Shown: positions 55,629-63,737 of the stretch, piece after piece
How positions within the stretch are numbered: the first letter of the stretch is position 1
Layout of the letters: each line of letters opens with the position of its first letter
NCBI GenBank assembly: GCA_007693585.1
Contig: REDH01000147.1
Span: 40,323 to 104,322, forward strand
Direction: 5' to 3'
DNA length: 64,000 bases
DNA from: Deltaproteobacteria bacterium
GTDB lineage: Bacteria > Myxococcota_A > Bradymonadia > REDH01
Program-made: the position numbers and the translations under genes
Notes under the pieces: model-generated
What the model saw: only the letters and a program-made list of their open reading frames with translations
Told to the model about the DNA's origin: nothing
The model's database searches: none

Positions 55629-56167
55629 GTCCGGCGTTCCGGCGCCGGTTCGTTCCTGACTCTGCGCCCATGACGGCCGGAGGAAGGCGCGCCACCGGGG
55701 AGCCGACGGGGGTGTGTGATGGTGAGGGGTTCCTGAACTCTGCGCCCATGACGGCCGGAGGAAGGGTGCCAGACGATCACGCGCCAGTCGAGGGGGGGGC
55801 GGTTCCTGACTCTGCGCCCATGACGGCCGGAGGAAGGGGTCGTGGGTGGGGCAGAACACCCGCGTGGTGTGGTGATTCGTGTGCGTTCGCACGAGCGCGT
55901 CCGATGCGCCAGGGCTCCCCGGTATCCTCACGGTACGAATGAAGGCGATTTGCGCGACCGCCCGCCTCGTGTTGCGTATCCCGCGCAGTTCGGGTGGCTT
56001 TCGCGCCGATCGTGCGGCGTGCTCGATGGGGGAGGAACGAGCTGGCATGGTCGTTGCGAGTCTTCGGTCCCGACAGTGGACCTGGGCAGCGGATGTACCG
56101 CCGAGCGTGGTGCAGGCCGGTCGACGTCGGGTCGACGCACGAACACCGGAACAGGGAGAGCAGGAAC
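55629..56167. other. 539-base gene-free region with repeat array
   Basis: Between the DUF4215 lipoprotein and the SDR gene. The first 210 bases hold three copies of a 36-37-base direct repeat. The rest (55838-56167) shows no convincing ORF, terminator or hairpin to my eye; it is somewhat less GC-rich near 55930-56000, where a promoter for the SDR gene may lie. Confidence 0.6.
55652..55837. repeat. Three-copy 36-37-base direct repeat with 41- and 36-base spacers
   Basis: Copies at 55652-55687, 55729-55765 and 55802-55837. All begin gttcctga and end ggccggaggaagg. The middle copy has one extra A. The spacers (55688-55728 and 55766-55801) are unrelated. The geometry is CRISPR-like, but there are only three copies, one is imperfect, and no cas gene is in the window. 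I call it an intergenic repeat cluster of unknown nature. Confidence 0.85.
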
Positions 56168-56932
56168 ATGGGAAGCATGAACGGAAAGGTACTGGTCATT
56201 ACGGGGGCTGCGGGGGGCATTGGGGAGGCCACGGCGCGGCTGGCCCATGCTGAGGGGGCGCGGGTCGTGCTCACGGATCGGGAGTCCGGTGGGGTGGAGC
56301 GCATTGCGTCGGAGCTGGGCGAGGGGGCGATCGGCCTCGCTGTGGACGTGGCCCGGCGGGAAGACAACGAGCGCATGGTCTCGCGGGCGGTGGACGCCTT
56401 CGGTGGTGTGGACGGCGTGTTCCTGAACGCGGGGATCGAGGGTGAGGTCGGGCCGTTCGAGAGCCGGAGCGACGGGGCCTGGGAGAAGGTCTTCGACGTG
56501 AACGTTCATGGGGTCCGGCACGGCGTGATGGCGTCGCTCGCGGCGCTGCGCAGCCGCGGCGGGGGGAGCATCGTCATCACGTCCAGCGTGGCCGGTTTGC
56601 GGGGAGCGGCCGGTCTGACGCCGTACGTGTCGAGCAAGCATGCGGTGGTGGGGATGATGCGCTGTCTGGCGGCGGAGCTTGGTCCGGAGGGCATTCGGGT
56701 CAACACGCTGAACCCGGGCCCGGTGGACAATCGCATGATGAGGTCCATCGAGGATCAGGCGAATCCGGGACATGGGGAGGAGGTCAAGGCGATGTATACG
56801 GCGCGGGTGCCGATCGGCCGATACGTGACGAACGAGGAGTGCGCGACGATGGCCGTGTACCTGCTCTCGGACGCGAGCGGTGGTTGTACGGGAAACACCT
56901 TTGTCGTGGACGGTGGTCTGAGTGCCCAGTAG
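56168..56932 (+). CDS. Short-chain dehydrogenase/reductase
   Basis: A 254-residue classical SDR. The cofactor motif is TGAAGGIG, NAG follows at the usual distance (FLNAGIEG), and the catalytic Ser-Tyr-Lys are in TSSVAGLRG and YVSSK. An Asp after the second strand (VVLTDRESG) suggests NAD rather than NADP. The C-terminal GNTFVVDGGLS is typical. AGGA lies five bases before the ATG. Substrate is unknown. It stands alone. Confidence 0.9.
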   Translation: MGSMNGKVLVITGAAGGIGEATARLAHAEGARVVLTDRESGGVERIASELGEGAIGLAVDVARREDNERMVSRAVDAFGGVDGVFLNAGIEGEVGPFESRSDGAWEKVFDVNVHGVRHGVMASLAALRSRGGGSIVITSSVAGLRGAAGLTPYVSSKHAVVGMMRCLAAELGPEGIRVNTLNPGPVDNRMMRSIEDQANPGHGEEVKAMYTARVPIGRYVTNEECATMAVYLLSDASGGCTGNTFVVDGGLSAQ

Positions 56933-57155
56933 GGCGCTCGGCTGTCGGGGGGGCAGCCTTCGGGGAAGCCGCTGGTGCCTCACGAGCCCGGAATGTTGGC
57001 TCGGGGTCGTCTTGCCGTCGGGGTGAGAGAGTCGAGGCCGAGGTACGGCGCCGTTCGCACCTTTGCTGGCAAGTTGCGCTGCACGACGGTATGCTGTGAG
57101 GGTTCGGGTCCGGCGGTCCCGGCGAGTCGCGAAGTCTCCCCTCCGTGTCGCTGCC

Positions 57156-57962
57156 ATGTTCCATCGCCCAGCAGAGTGGGTCTTCGTGATCACGTTGGCG
57201 GTGTTTTCCGTGCTGGCGGGGTATTCCTGCGGGTCGGTGGAGCGCGAGGTGTTGAGTTGCGAGTCGGATCCGGAGTGCAGCTTGCGGTTTCTGCCCTGTG
57301 CGGGGGATGTCTGTGACGGGAGGGATGCGGGCTGGGCGTCGGACGCCGTGATTTCGGCGACGTTGGACGTGCTCGGGTTCACGGCAGCGGAGCTGTGGGC
57401 CCGTTACGGGACGGTGGGGAGCAGCGGTGAAGGGGGGCGGTCGCCGGAGGGGTATGCGCTTTGTGGCCTCGCGGATGTGCGCACGGATGATCTGGGTCAT
57501 CTGAGCGGGGTGCGGCTGCCGGAGACGGGCGGGTTGGCGACGCCGGTTCCGGATCGGGCCGGTCGTTGCGGGACGGAGCTGGAAACGCTTTCGTGGCGGC
57601 TGGTCAACTGCGAGCGTCTTACTCACGCGCTGCCGCCGGCGGACTGCGATCTCCGTCTTGTGCGTCTATCGCGGCGCCATGTCGGGGACATGAGGCAGCG
57701 TGGGTACTTCCGGCACTTCAGCCCGGAGGGTTTCGGGTTGATCGACCGTCTTGCCGCGGCGGGAGCGTCGTACCTTCACGCCGGGGAGAACCTGGCCCGT
57801 TTTCCGGCGTCGCAGGATGTCGCGGAGCGGGCGCATCAGGCGTGGATGGACTCGGACGGTCATCGGCACAACGTGCTGCACGAGTCGTTCACGCACATGG
57901 GGGTCGGGGTGGTGGCGGATCCGACGCGGGTGCTGTTCGCGCAGCTTTATCTTCATCCCTGA
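57156..57962 (+). CDS. Secreted CAP/SCP-domain protein
   Basis: A 268-residue protein with a hydrophobic N-terminus (VFVITLAVFSVLAGYSC, perhaps an atypical lipobox at Cys25). A short Cys-rich part follows (CESDPECSLRFLPCAGDVC). The C-terminal half is a CAP domain: RRHVGDMRQRGYFRHFSPEG, HAGENLARFP and AWMDSDGHRHNVLHESFTHMGVG. It carries the His-Glu-Glu-His type residues of the CAP cavity. CAP proteins bind lipids or metals outside the cell. The ATG at 57156 fits the signal segment; no strong SD is seen. Confidence 0.85.
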   Translation: MFHRPAEWVFVITLAVFSVLAGYSCGSVEREVLSCESDPECSLRFLPCAGDVCDGRDAGWASDAVISATLDVLGFTAAELWARYGTVGSSGEGGRSPEGYALCGLADVRTDDLGHLSGVRLPETGGLATPVPDRAGRCGTELETLSWRLVNCERLTHALPPADCDLRLVRLSRRHVGDMRQRGYFRHFSPEGFGLIDRLAAAGASYLHAGENLARFPASQDVAERAHQAWMDSDGHRHNVLHESFTHMGVGVVADPTRVLFAQLYLHP

Positions 57963-58087
57963 CCGGTTTCCTGTAGCGGATCGGGGTCGAGGCGCGGTGC
58001 AGGCTTGGCGTTCGGGCTGATCGGGTGCAGGATGCGCGGGTCCCTGGGCGGCCTTTCGCCCGTTTTCTTCTCCCTGCTCGTGACGCC

Positions 58088-59188
58088 ATGTGGACCCGTG
58101 TGCTTCGACCGTTGCTGTTTCGGCTGGATGCCGAGCAGGCTCACACCCTGACGATGGGCGCGTTCACCGTGGCCATGCGCGTTCCCGGGGTGCGTCGGCT
58201 GGTGGCGGGCTCACCGCGGGCGCTTCCCGGCCCCCTGCAGACGTCGCTGCTGGGGCTGGAGTTTCCGTCGCCGGTGGTGCTGGCTGCGGGTTTCGACAAG
58301 GACGCGCAGTGGTTCAACGAGCTGGCGGCGCTCGGGTTCGGTGGTGTGGAGGTGGGTACGCTGACGGCGCATCCGCAGCCGGGCAATCCGCGTCCGCGGC
58401 TGTTTCGCCTGCCGGAGGATCGCGCATTGCTCAACCGGTTCGGGTTCAACAACCGCGGGTCGGCTGCAGCTGCGGCATCCCTGTCCTCGGCGGAGCGCCG
58501 GGTCCTGCTTGGGGTCAACATCGGCAAGTCGAAGGTGACGCCGAACGAGGAGGCTCCTGCGGACTATCTGCAGAGCCTGGAGCGGCTGCATCCCTTTGCG
58601 GACTGGTTCACGGTGAACGTGAGCAGTCCGAACACGGCGGGTCTTCGCGATCTTCAGGCGGCCGAGCCGTTGCGCCGGCTGCTGGGAGGGTTGGTTGCGC
58701 GCAACCGCACGCTTGCGGAGGCGGCGGGCAGCCGTCCTCCCCCGATTCTGGTGAAGGTTGCCCCGGATCTGGACGAGCAGGGTCGGCGTGACATCGTGTC
58801 GATTGCGCTGGAGACGGGCATCGACGGCATTGTGGCCACGAACACGACGCTGTCGCGCGAAGGTCTGGTCACTTCGGCCCGGGACGTGGAGGTTCTGGGG
58901 GCGGGGGGAATCAGTGGAGCACCGCTGACCGCGCGGAGTCGGGACTTCGTGGCCGAGCTGTACCGGGCGGTCGGGGGGCAGCTTCCGATCATCGGGGTGG
59001 GGGGGATCATGAACGGGGACGATGCCTGGGAGATGATCCGTCACGGCGCATCCCTGGTTCAGGTCTATACCGGCTTCATCTACGGGGGACCCCGCTTCGT
59101 GCGGGACGTCAACGGCGTGTTGTCCCGCCGACTTTCGGAGCGGGGGGTGACGGATCTGTCGACGGTGGTGGGCGAGGCGTTGCGCTGA
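58088..59188 (+). CDS. pyrD: Dihydroorotate dehydrogenase (quinone), class 2
   Basis: A 366-residue membrane-associated class 2 enzyme of pyrimidine synthesis. The N-terminal helix (LRPLLFRLDAEQAHTLTMGA) binds the membrane and quinone. The FMN barrel follows with AAGFDKDAQ, NRFGFNNRG, the catalytic Ser in VNVSSPNTAGLR, Lys in LVKVAPDL, and VGGIMNGDDAWEMI. Full length. It is convergent with an SDR gene 28 bases away. No other pyr gene is near. Confidence 0.95.
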   Translation: MWTRVLRPLLFRLDAEQAHTLTMGAFTVAMRVPGVRRLVAGSPRALPGPLQTSLLGLEFPSPVVLAAGFDKDAQWFNELAALGFGGVEVGTLTAHPQPGNPRPRLFRLPEDRALLNRFGFNNRGSAAAAASLSSAERRVLLGVNIGKSKVTPNEEAPADYLQSLERLHPFADWFTVNVSSPNTAGLRDLQAAEPLRRLLGGLVARNRTLAEAAGSRPPPILVKVAPDLDEQGRRDIVSIALETGIDGIVATNTTLSREGLVTSARDVEVLGAGGISGAPLTARSRDFVAELYRAVGGQLPIIGVGGIMNGDDAWEMIRHGASLVQVYTGFIYGGPRFVRDVNGVLSRRLSERGVTDLSTVVGEALR

Positions 59189-59216
59189 CGAAGTGGACTG
59201 GTGAGCCTCCTTTGGC

Positions 59217-59984
59217 TCAGCCGAGGGAGATGCCTCCGTCGATGTCGAGGCATCGTCCGGTGAAGTAGTCGCATTCGAGGATGAACCGGACCCCGAGCCA
59301 CACCTCTTCGGGGTCGCCGGCGCGCCGCAGCGGAACGTTGTCGAGGAGTCCCTGCAATACCTCGGGTCTCATGCCCTGGAGGATGGGGGTGTCGATGAAG
59401 CCGGGGGCGATGGCGCCGACCCGGCATCCGTGTCGTGCCAGCTCACGCGCCCAGACGCGGGTATCGGCGACGAGCCCGGCCTTGGCGGCGGAGTAGTTGG
59501 ACTGTCCCACGTTGCCCTCGCGGGCGACGGAGGAGATGTTGACGATGCAGGAGGCGGGGATGTCGTCCTTCAGGAGGTGGCGCGCGAATTCACGGGAGCA
59601 GAGGAAGGGACCGGTGAGGTCGACATCGATGACCTGCTGCCACTGTTCGAGGGACATGGTCGTGATCTCGCCGGTCCGTCGGTCGCGGCGGGCGAGCAGG
59701 CCATCGCGGAAGATGCCCGCGGCGTTGATGAGGCCGTTGAGCGGCCCGATGGCCCCCCGGGCGGCCTCGAACAGGGGGATGACATGGGATTCGAGGCTGA
59801 TGTCCGCGGTGAACGTGTGGAGTTGTCCGGGATGCGCGGCACTCTGGCGGAGTCGTTCGAGCCCTTCGGCGTCCCGGTCGACGGCCGCGACGTGGGCTCC
59901 GTTCTCGAGGAGCCTACGGGCGAAGTGTCGCCCGAGTCCGGAGGCGGCGCCGGTGACGACGATGCGCAGGTCGTGAAGATGCAT
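59217..59984 (-). CDS. Short-chain dehydrogenase/reductase, FabG-like
   Basis: A 255-residue SDR. The cofactor motif is TGAASGLGRH with a following DRDAEG, NAAGI stands where NAG is usual, and the catalytic residues are in NISSVAREG and YSAAK. The end, TGRCLDIDGGISLG, is FabG-like. It may reduce 3-oxoacyl or similar substrates. Its start is 39 bases after ppx, so it is the last gene of a usp-ppx-SDR operon. It is not a close relative of the SDR at 56168. Confidence 0.9.
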   Translation of the reverse strand: MHLHDLRIVVTGAASGLGRHFARRLLENGAHVAAVDRDAEGLERLRQSAAHPGQLHTFTADISLESHVIPLFEAARGAIGPLNGLINAAGIFRDGLLARRDRRTGEITTMSLEQWQQVIDVDLTGPFLCSREFARHLLKDDIPASCIVNISSVAREGNVGQSNYSAAKAGLVADTRVWARELARHGCRVGAIAPGFIDTPILQGMRPEVLQGLLDNVPLRRAGDPEEVWLGVRFILECDYFTGRCLDIDGGISLG

Positions 59985-60023
59985 GGGGAAGCGCGGGGAG
60001 TGGGTGGAGGCCCCGAACGCGGG

Positions 60024-61577
60024 TCAGGGGGCTTTGGGTCGTTGCGGGTCGACGACCTCGAGGAGCACGCGTCGTCCGAACACGTCCTCGAAGTGCCGGG
60101 CCTGCTCGGAGGCGGTATGCATTTCGAGGGAGGGGTCGGTGTGGGCGGAGACGGCGATCCGGACACGCTGGTCGTCGATGGTGCAGCGCAGGCTGGTGAC
60201 ATTGCCGCGGCGTCCGCGGTCGAGGGCATTGGCGATGCGGAGGATGGCGGACAGTTCCTTGACCCGTTCCCGGTCCGGTGGGTCGAGTTCCATGTATTCG
60301 GGGTGCCGGCTCTTGGGTGCGCTTCGTCGGTGATACCGGGCGATGTTGGCGACGATGGATCGTTCCCGTGGGGAGAAGGCTGCGAGATCGGCGTTCTGGA
60401 TGATGTAGAGGGAGTGTTTGTTGTGAGCGCTGCGGTTGATGGCGGTGCCGACGTTGTGGAGCAGTGCTGCGAAGTCCAGCCACTCTCGCTCGATGAGGGA
60501 GCGGCGGTGCAGGGAGGCGGTTTCGTCGAAGAGGCGCAGGGCGAGCTGTGCGACGTGCCGTGAGTGCCCCTGGTAGGGGTAGAGGCGTCGGGCGAGCAGG
60601 AGGACGGAGCGGCGTCGGGGGTCGGGGATCTCGTCGGCGAGCCGGAGGCCGGGGCGGTTGTTCTCGATGTAGTCGACAAGGAGGCCTTCGCGGAGCGCGC
60701 CATCGACGATGGTGAAGCCGTCGTTGCCGAAGAGCTCGACGAGGGTGCGGAGGAGCACGGCGCCGTGGACGATCGAGTCGCGGCGGCGCTCGTCGATCGA
60801 GGAGAGGGAGGCGCGCTCGTGGGCGTCCATGCGCAGGAGCTGCTCGACCGCGGCACGGAAGTGCTCCCGTGGAACGAACCCGGGGCGGGGGGCTTCGTTC
60901 CAGGGGGCGAGTTCGCGGGTGAGTCGAGCGAGGGCGCCGGCGGTGCCGCTGGTGGCGAGCAGGGTGTCGTGCTGTCGCTTGCGAATGCTTCGGAGGCTGT
61001 AGTCCATCCGGGTGCGGATGTGGCTCTGGAGGGCTTCGACCTCGTCCGCATCCGGGGTCTCGTCGCCGGAGAGGAAGAGGTCGCGGAGTCTTCGCACACC
61101 GAGCTTGAGGCTCCGGATCAGGTACTCCCTCCGGCGGTCGGCGATGATCAGTTCGACCGAGCCGCCGCCGATGTCGATGATGAGGGCGCGGTGCTGGCCG
61201 AAGTCGTGTACTTCGCGGGCGCCGAGGTAGATGTAGCGTCCTTCCTCGACCCCGTCGATGATTCGCGCGTGGATGTCGCACTCGTCGGCGACCCGTGCGA
61301 TGAACTGGGCGCCGTTTCGGGCCTCGCGGGTGGCCGACGTGGCGACGGCGATGATCTCCTCCACCCTGTGGCCGTCGGCGAGGGCGCGGAACCGGCGGAG
61401 GGCTCCGAGGCCTCTCTCCTGGGCGGCCTCGCTCAGGTAGCCCGTGGCCAGGGTTTCCTCGCCCAGCCGGACCATCTCCTTGAGACGGTCGATGATCTCG
61501 ATGTTTCCGTCCCCGTCGATGCGGGCGATGATCATGTGGACGGAGTTGGATCCGATGTCGACGGCGGCAAGCTTCAT
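60024..61577 (-). CDS. Ppx/GppA-family exopolyphosphatase or pppGpp phosphatase
   Basis: A 517-residue protein. The N-terminal ASKHA domains have AVDIGSNSVHMIIARI and LIIDIGGGSVELII, which bind phosphate and metal. The C-terminal part (from about 320) is an HD-type helical domain (DFAALLHNVGTAINRSAHNKHS). This is the long form found in Ppx and GppA. It hydrolyses polyphosphate or guanosine pentaphosphate, linking to stringent or phosphate stress. It follows a universal-stress gene by 22 bases, which supports a stress role. Confidence 0.93.
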   Translation of the reverse strand: MKLAAVDIGSNSVHMIIARIDGDGNIEIIDRLKEMVRLGEETLATGYLSEAAQERGLGALRRFRALADGHRVEEIIAVATSATREARNGAQFIARVADECDIHARIIDGVEEGRYIYLGAREVHDFGQHRALIIDIGGGSVELIIADRRREYLIRSLKLGVRRLRDLFLSGDETPDADEVEALQSHIRTRMDYSLRSIRKRQHDTLLATSGTAGALARLTRELAPWNEAPRPGFVPREHFRAAVEQLLRMDAHERASLSSIDERRRDSIVHGAVLLRTLVELFGNDGFTIVDGALREGLLVDYIENNRPGLRLADEIPDPRRRSVLLLARRLYPYQGHSRHVAQLALRLFDETASLHRRSLIEREWLDFAALLHNVGTAINRSAHNKHSLYIIQNADLAAFSPRERSIVANIARYHRRSAPKSRHPEYMELDPPDRERVKELSAILRIANALDRGRRGNVTSLRCTIDDQRVRIAVSAHTDPSLEMHTASEQARHFEDVFGRRVLLEVVDPQRPKAP

Positions 61578-61599
61578 CGTGACTGGGCCCCGGGCAGTT

Positions 61600-62502
61600 T
61601 CATTCGGGGCGGAAGTCGCTTGGCTTCACGGTCAGCACGCTGCTCGGCACGCTTCGGATCACCCGCTCCGCGGTGTTGCCGATGAAGAGACGCTTGAGTC
61701 CGGTGCGGCCGATGGAGCCCATGACGACGAGGTCGACCTGTTCGTCGCGGGCGAAGGTGATGATCTCCTGTGCGGCGAGACCCACGCGGAGGTGAAGCTG
61801 GGGGGTGAGGTCCTTCAGGTCCACCTCGTCGATGAGGGTCTGGAGCTGTCGGCGGCTCTGCTCCTCGAGCTCCTCCTGGAAGGACTGGGTTGCGGTGATC
61901 GACGTGGCCGATGCGATCTGGGCGAGCCCCGCGTACTCGTAGGCATGGAGGACATGGAGCTCGGCGTTCTCGTCGCGCGCGATTCGGGCGGCCACCTCGA
62001 GGGAGTCCCGCGAGTAGTCTGAGAAGTCAACGGGAGCGAGGATTCTGCGGAACCCGGGGTCGCCTCCCGGTCGCACCACGAGCACCATCTGCGGTGCCTG
62101 GCGCAGGAGCCGCTCCGCCGTGGACCCGAGGAGAAGGCGCTCCATCATGGACTCCCCGGTGCGTCCGACGACGATCAGCCCTGCGCCACGCTCGCCCGCT
62201 TCGCGCACGAGGGTCACGCTCGGCTTTCCGAAGACGATGTCGGTCTCCGTCGGAACGTCGGCACAGATCCCCTCGACGCGCTTCGCCAGCTCCTCGTCGG
62301 CTCGCTTGCGCAGGGCATCCTCGATGTCTGCCGGTGGCACGCCGAACACCATCCAGCGCGAGTCACTCGGCGTCTCGTCGATGATGTGCAGCAGCGTGAT
62401 CCGCGAGCCGTGCCGCCTGGCCAGTCGCACGGCCTCGAGGAGCGCGCTGTCCGCCTGCTCCGAGAAGTCCGTCCCTACAAGGATGTGGTTCGCTCGCTTC
62501 AT
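61600..62502 (-). CDS. Tandem universal stress protein
   Basis: A 300-residue protein of two USP domains (1-147 and 150-300). Each ends in the ATP-binding pattern: GRTGESMMERLLLGSTAERL and GSIGRTGLKRLFIGNTAERV. Both opening strands (ILVGTDFSEQADSAL and ILAPVDFSDYSRDSL) are typical. A strong GGGAGGAA site precedes the ATG. It heads the usp-ppx-SDR operon. Confidence 0.95.
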   Translation of the reverse strand: MKRANHILVGTDFSEQADSALLEAVRLARRHGSRITLLHIIDETPSDSRWMVFGVPPADIEDALRKRADEELAKRVEGICADVPTETDIVFGKPSVTLVREAGERGAGLIVVGRTGESMMERLLLGSTAERLLRQAPQMVLVVRPGGDPGFRRILAPVDFSDYSRDSLEVAARIARDENAELHVLHAYEYAGLAQIASATSITATQSFQEELEEQSRRQLQTLIDEVDLKDLTPQLHLRVGLAAQEIITFARDEQVDLVVMGSIGRTGLKRLFIGNTAERVIRSVPSSVLTVKPSDFRPE

Positions 62503-62827
62503 GTGTTCTTCCTCCCCGCGGGAAGCCGCGGTCCAGGGCTGGGCGGGAACCGTCCTTCACGGGGGTCCCCCGGCGCGGCGTCCGGACAGCGCTGGTTCGC
62601 TCTCCACGCGACGCACCCACGATGACGTGGGGATGATGCGGTGCGCCGCGCGCGATGACAAGCCCTTCGCTCCAGCGCGTTCGCCCAACGGGGAATGCGA
62701 AGCCGGTCCCGGCACATCTTGCCGACGCCCGCCACTTCTGGTTGGCTCCCCCCGCGAGCCTCGTGGACAGGCCGGTGTCGCCCGCGCTTCGGCTCCTCCG
62801 TCCCGCACATCTCCCGAAGAACCCTTC
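62503..62827. other. Divergent gene-free region between usp and a PEGA-like gene
   Basis: A 325-base stretch between divergent starts. It holds the usp ribosome site (62509-62516). No tRNA, terminator or clear ORF was seen. Promoters for both directions are expected here, but none can be named with confidence. Confidence 0.5.
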
Positions 62828-63517
62828 ATGCGCCGAGCCCTCCGCGCTCTCTCCATCCTGCTCGCCAGTGGCGTCGCGCTCCTGGCGGTGGACGCCGTGC
62901 AGACGAGCCGCCCCGGGGGCGCATCCCTGGCCCACGCCCAGAGCGGTGACCGGAGCATCCCCGCGGGCCATGCACGACTGATCGTCATCACCAACTTCGA
63001 CGGCGCCGAGATCCGGATCAACAACGTCTCCTATCCCTACGAGTGGATTCAGGGGAGCATCGACGGCGTCCTCGTTCCGTCCGACCGCTGGTACGAGGTC
63101 GTGGTCGCGGCCTCCGAGAACAAGCGCCGCACGTTCCGCTTCCGGCTCGACGAGCGGGAGACCCGCATCCTCGTCGTCGACATCGAGCGCATGGGGGACG
63201 CGCCGCCGCGAACCCCGGCTCGCGCGGCGCCGGCGCGACGCGTGTCCCCGGAGGCCGCCACCACCGACGGGGACGAAGAGGAAGCTGAGGAGCCCACCAT
63301 CGGGTTTCTCGGGGTCAGCAGCTCGCCCCGCGGGATCGTCTACGTGGACGGGACGAGCACCGGACAGCGGACGCCCGCCCGACGTCTCGAGGCCGAGCCG
63401 GGTCGCCGCGAGGTCCGGGTGCTCTACGACGGATCCGGCGAGCTCTCCGAGCCCAAGTACGTGCTCATCCGCCCCGGCGTGAACACCAACGTGTTCTTCC
63501 GGGAGCGCCGCGACTGA
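62828..63517 (+). CDS. Secreted PEGA-like protein
   Basis: A 229-residue protein with signal peptide (ALSILLASGVALLAVDAV, then SLAHAQ). A first small beta domain (LIVITNFDGAEIRINNVSYP) is followed by an Ala/Pro/Asp/Glu linker and a second PEGA-like domain (VSSSPRGIVYVDGTSTGQRTP), ending FFRERRD. PEGA modules are beta-sandwich units on surface proteins. The usual DG and G-x-TP signatures are present only in the second half. Partner unknown. Confidence 0.85.
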   Translation: MRRALRALSILLASGVALLAVDAVQTSRPGGASLAHAQSGDRSIPAGHARLIVITNFDGAEIRINNVSYPYEWIQGSIDGVLVPSDRWYEVVVAASENKRRTFRFRLDERETRILVVDIERMGDAPPRTPARAAPARRVSPEAATTDGDEEEAEEPTIGFLGVSSSPRGIVYVDGTSTGQRTPARRLEAEPGRREVRVLYDGSGELSEPKYVLIRPGVNTNVFFRERRD

Positions 63518-63693
63518 ACGGGCGGAAACGGGCGAAGGGCCGCCAGCGCACCCCATGGTCGCCGGTCGCCCAGAGCACGGTACTTCGGTGAGACCGTCCT
63601 CACGGTGTCCCTTGCGAGCGAAGTGAGTATCCGCTAACCAAGCCCGCACTGCGCTCCGTGATGCGCTTCGGCACACGGACAATACGAAGTTTC

Positions 63694-63720
63694 GATCCCG
63701 TTGGGGATGCGCCGCATCCC
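63694..63720 (+). promoter_or_regulatory. Inverted repeats just upstream of the last lipoprotein gene
   Basis: An inverted repeat (ggatgc stem, arms 63704-63710 and 63714-63720, three-base loop) lies 17 bases before the GTG start. Its left arm can instead pair with 63695-63699 (atccc), so two exclusive hairpins are possible. This could be an operator or a 5' leader switch. Confidence 0.4.
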
Positions 63721-63737
63721 GTTCACCGGAGGCTACC

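Noticed and set aside
55652..55837. Call as a CRISPR array
   Set aside because: Only three repeats, one with an inserted base, and no cas genes; listed as repeat instead.
55475..55942. Plus-strand frame carrying the peptide SAPMTAGGR three times
   Set aside because: It starts inside the DUF4215 gene in another frame, has no signal or domain, and the repeat is better described at DNA level. Frame conservation is noted as a finding but does not make a gene.
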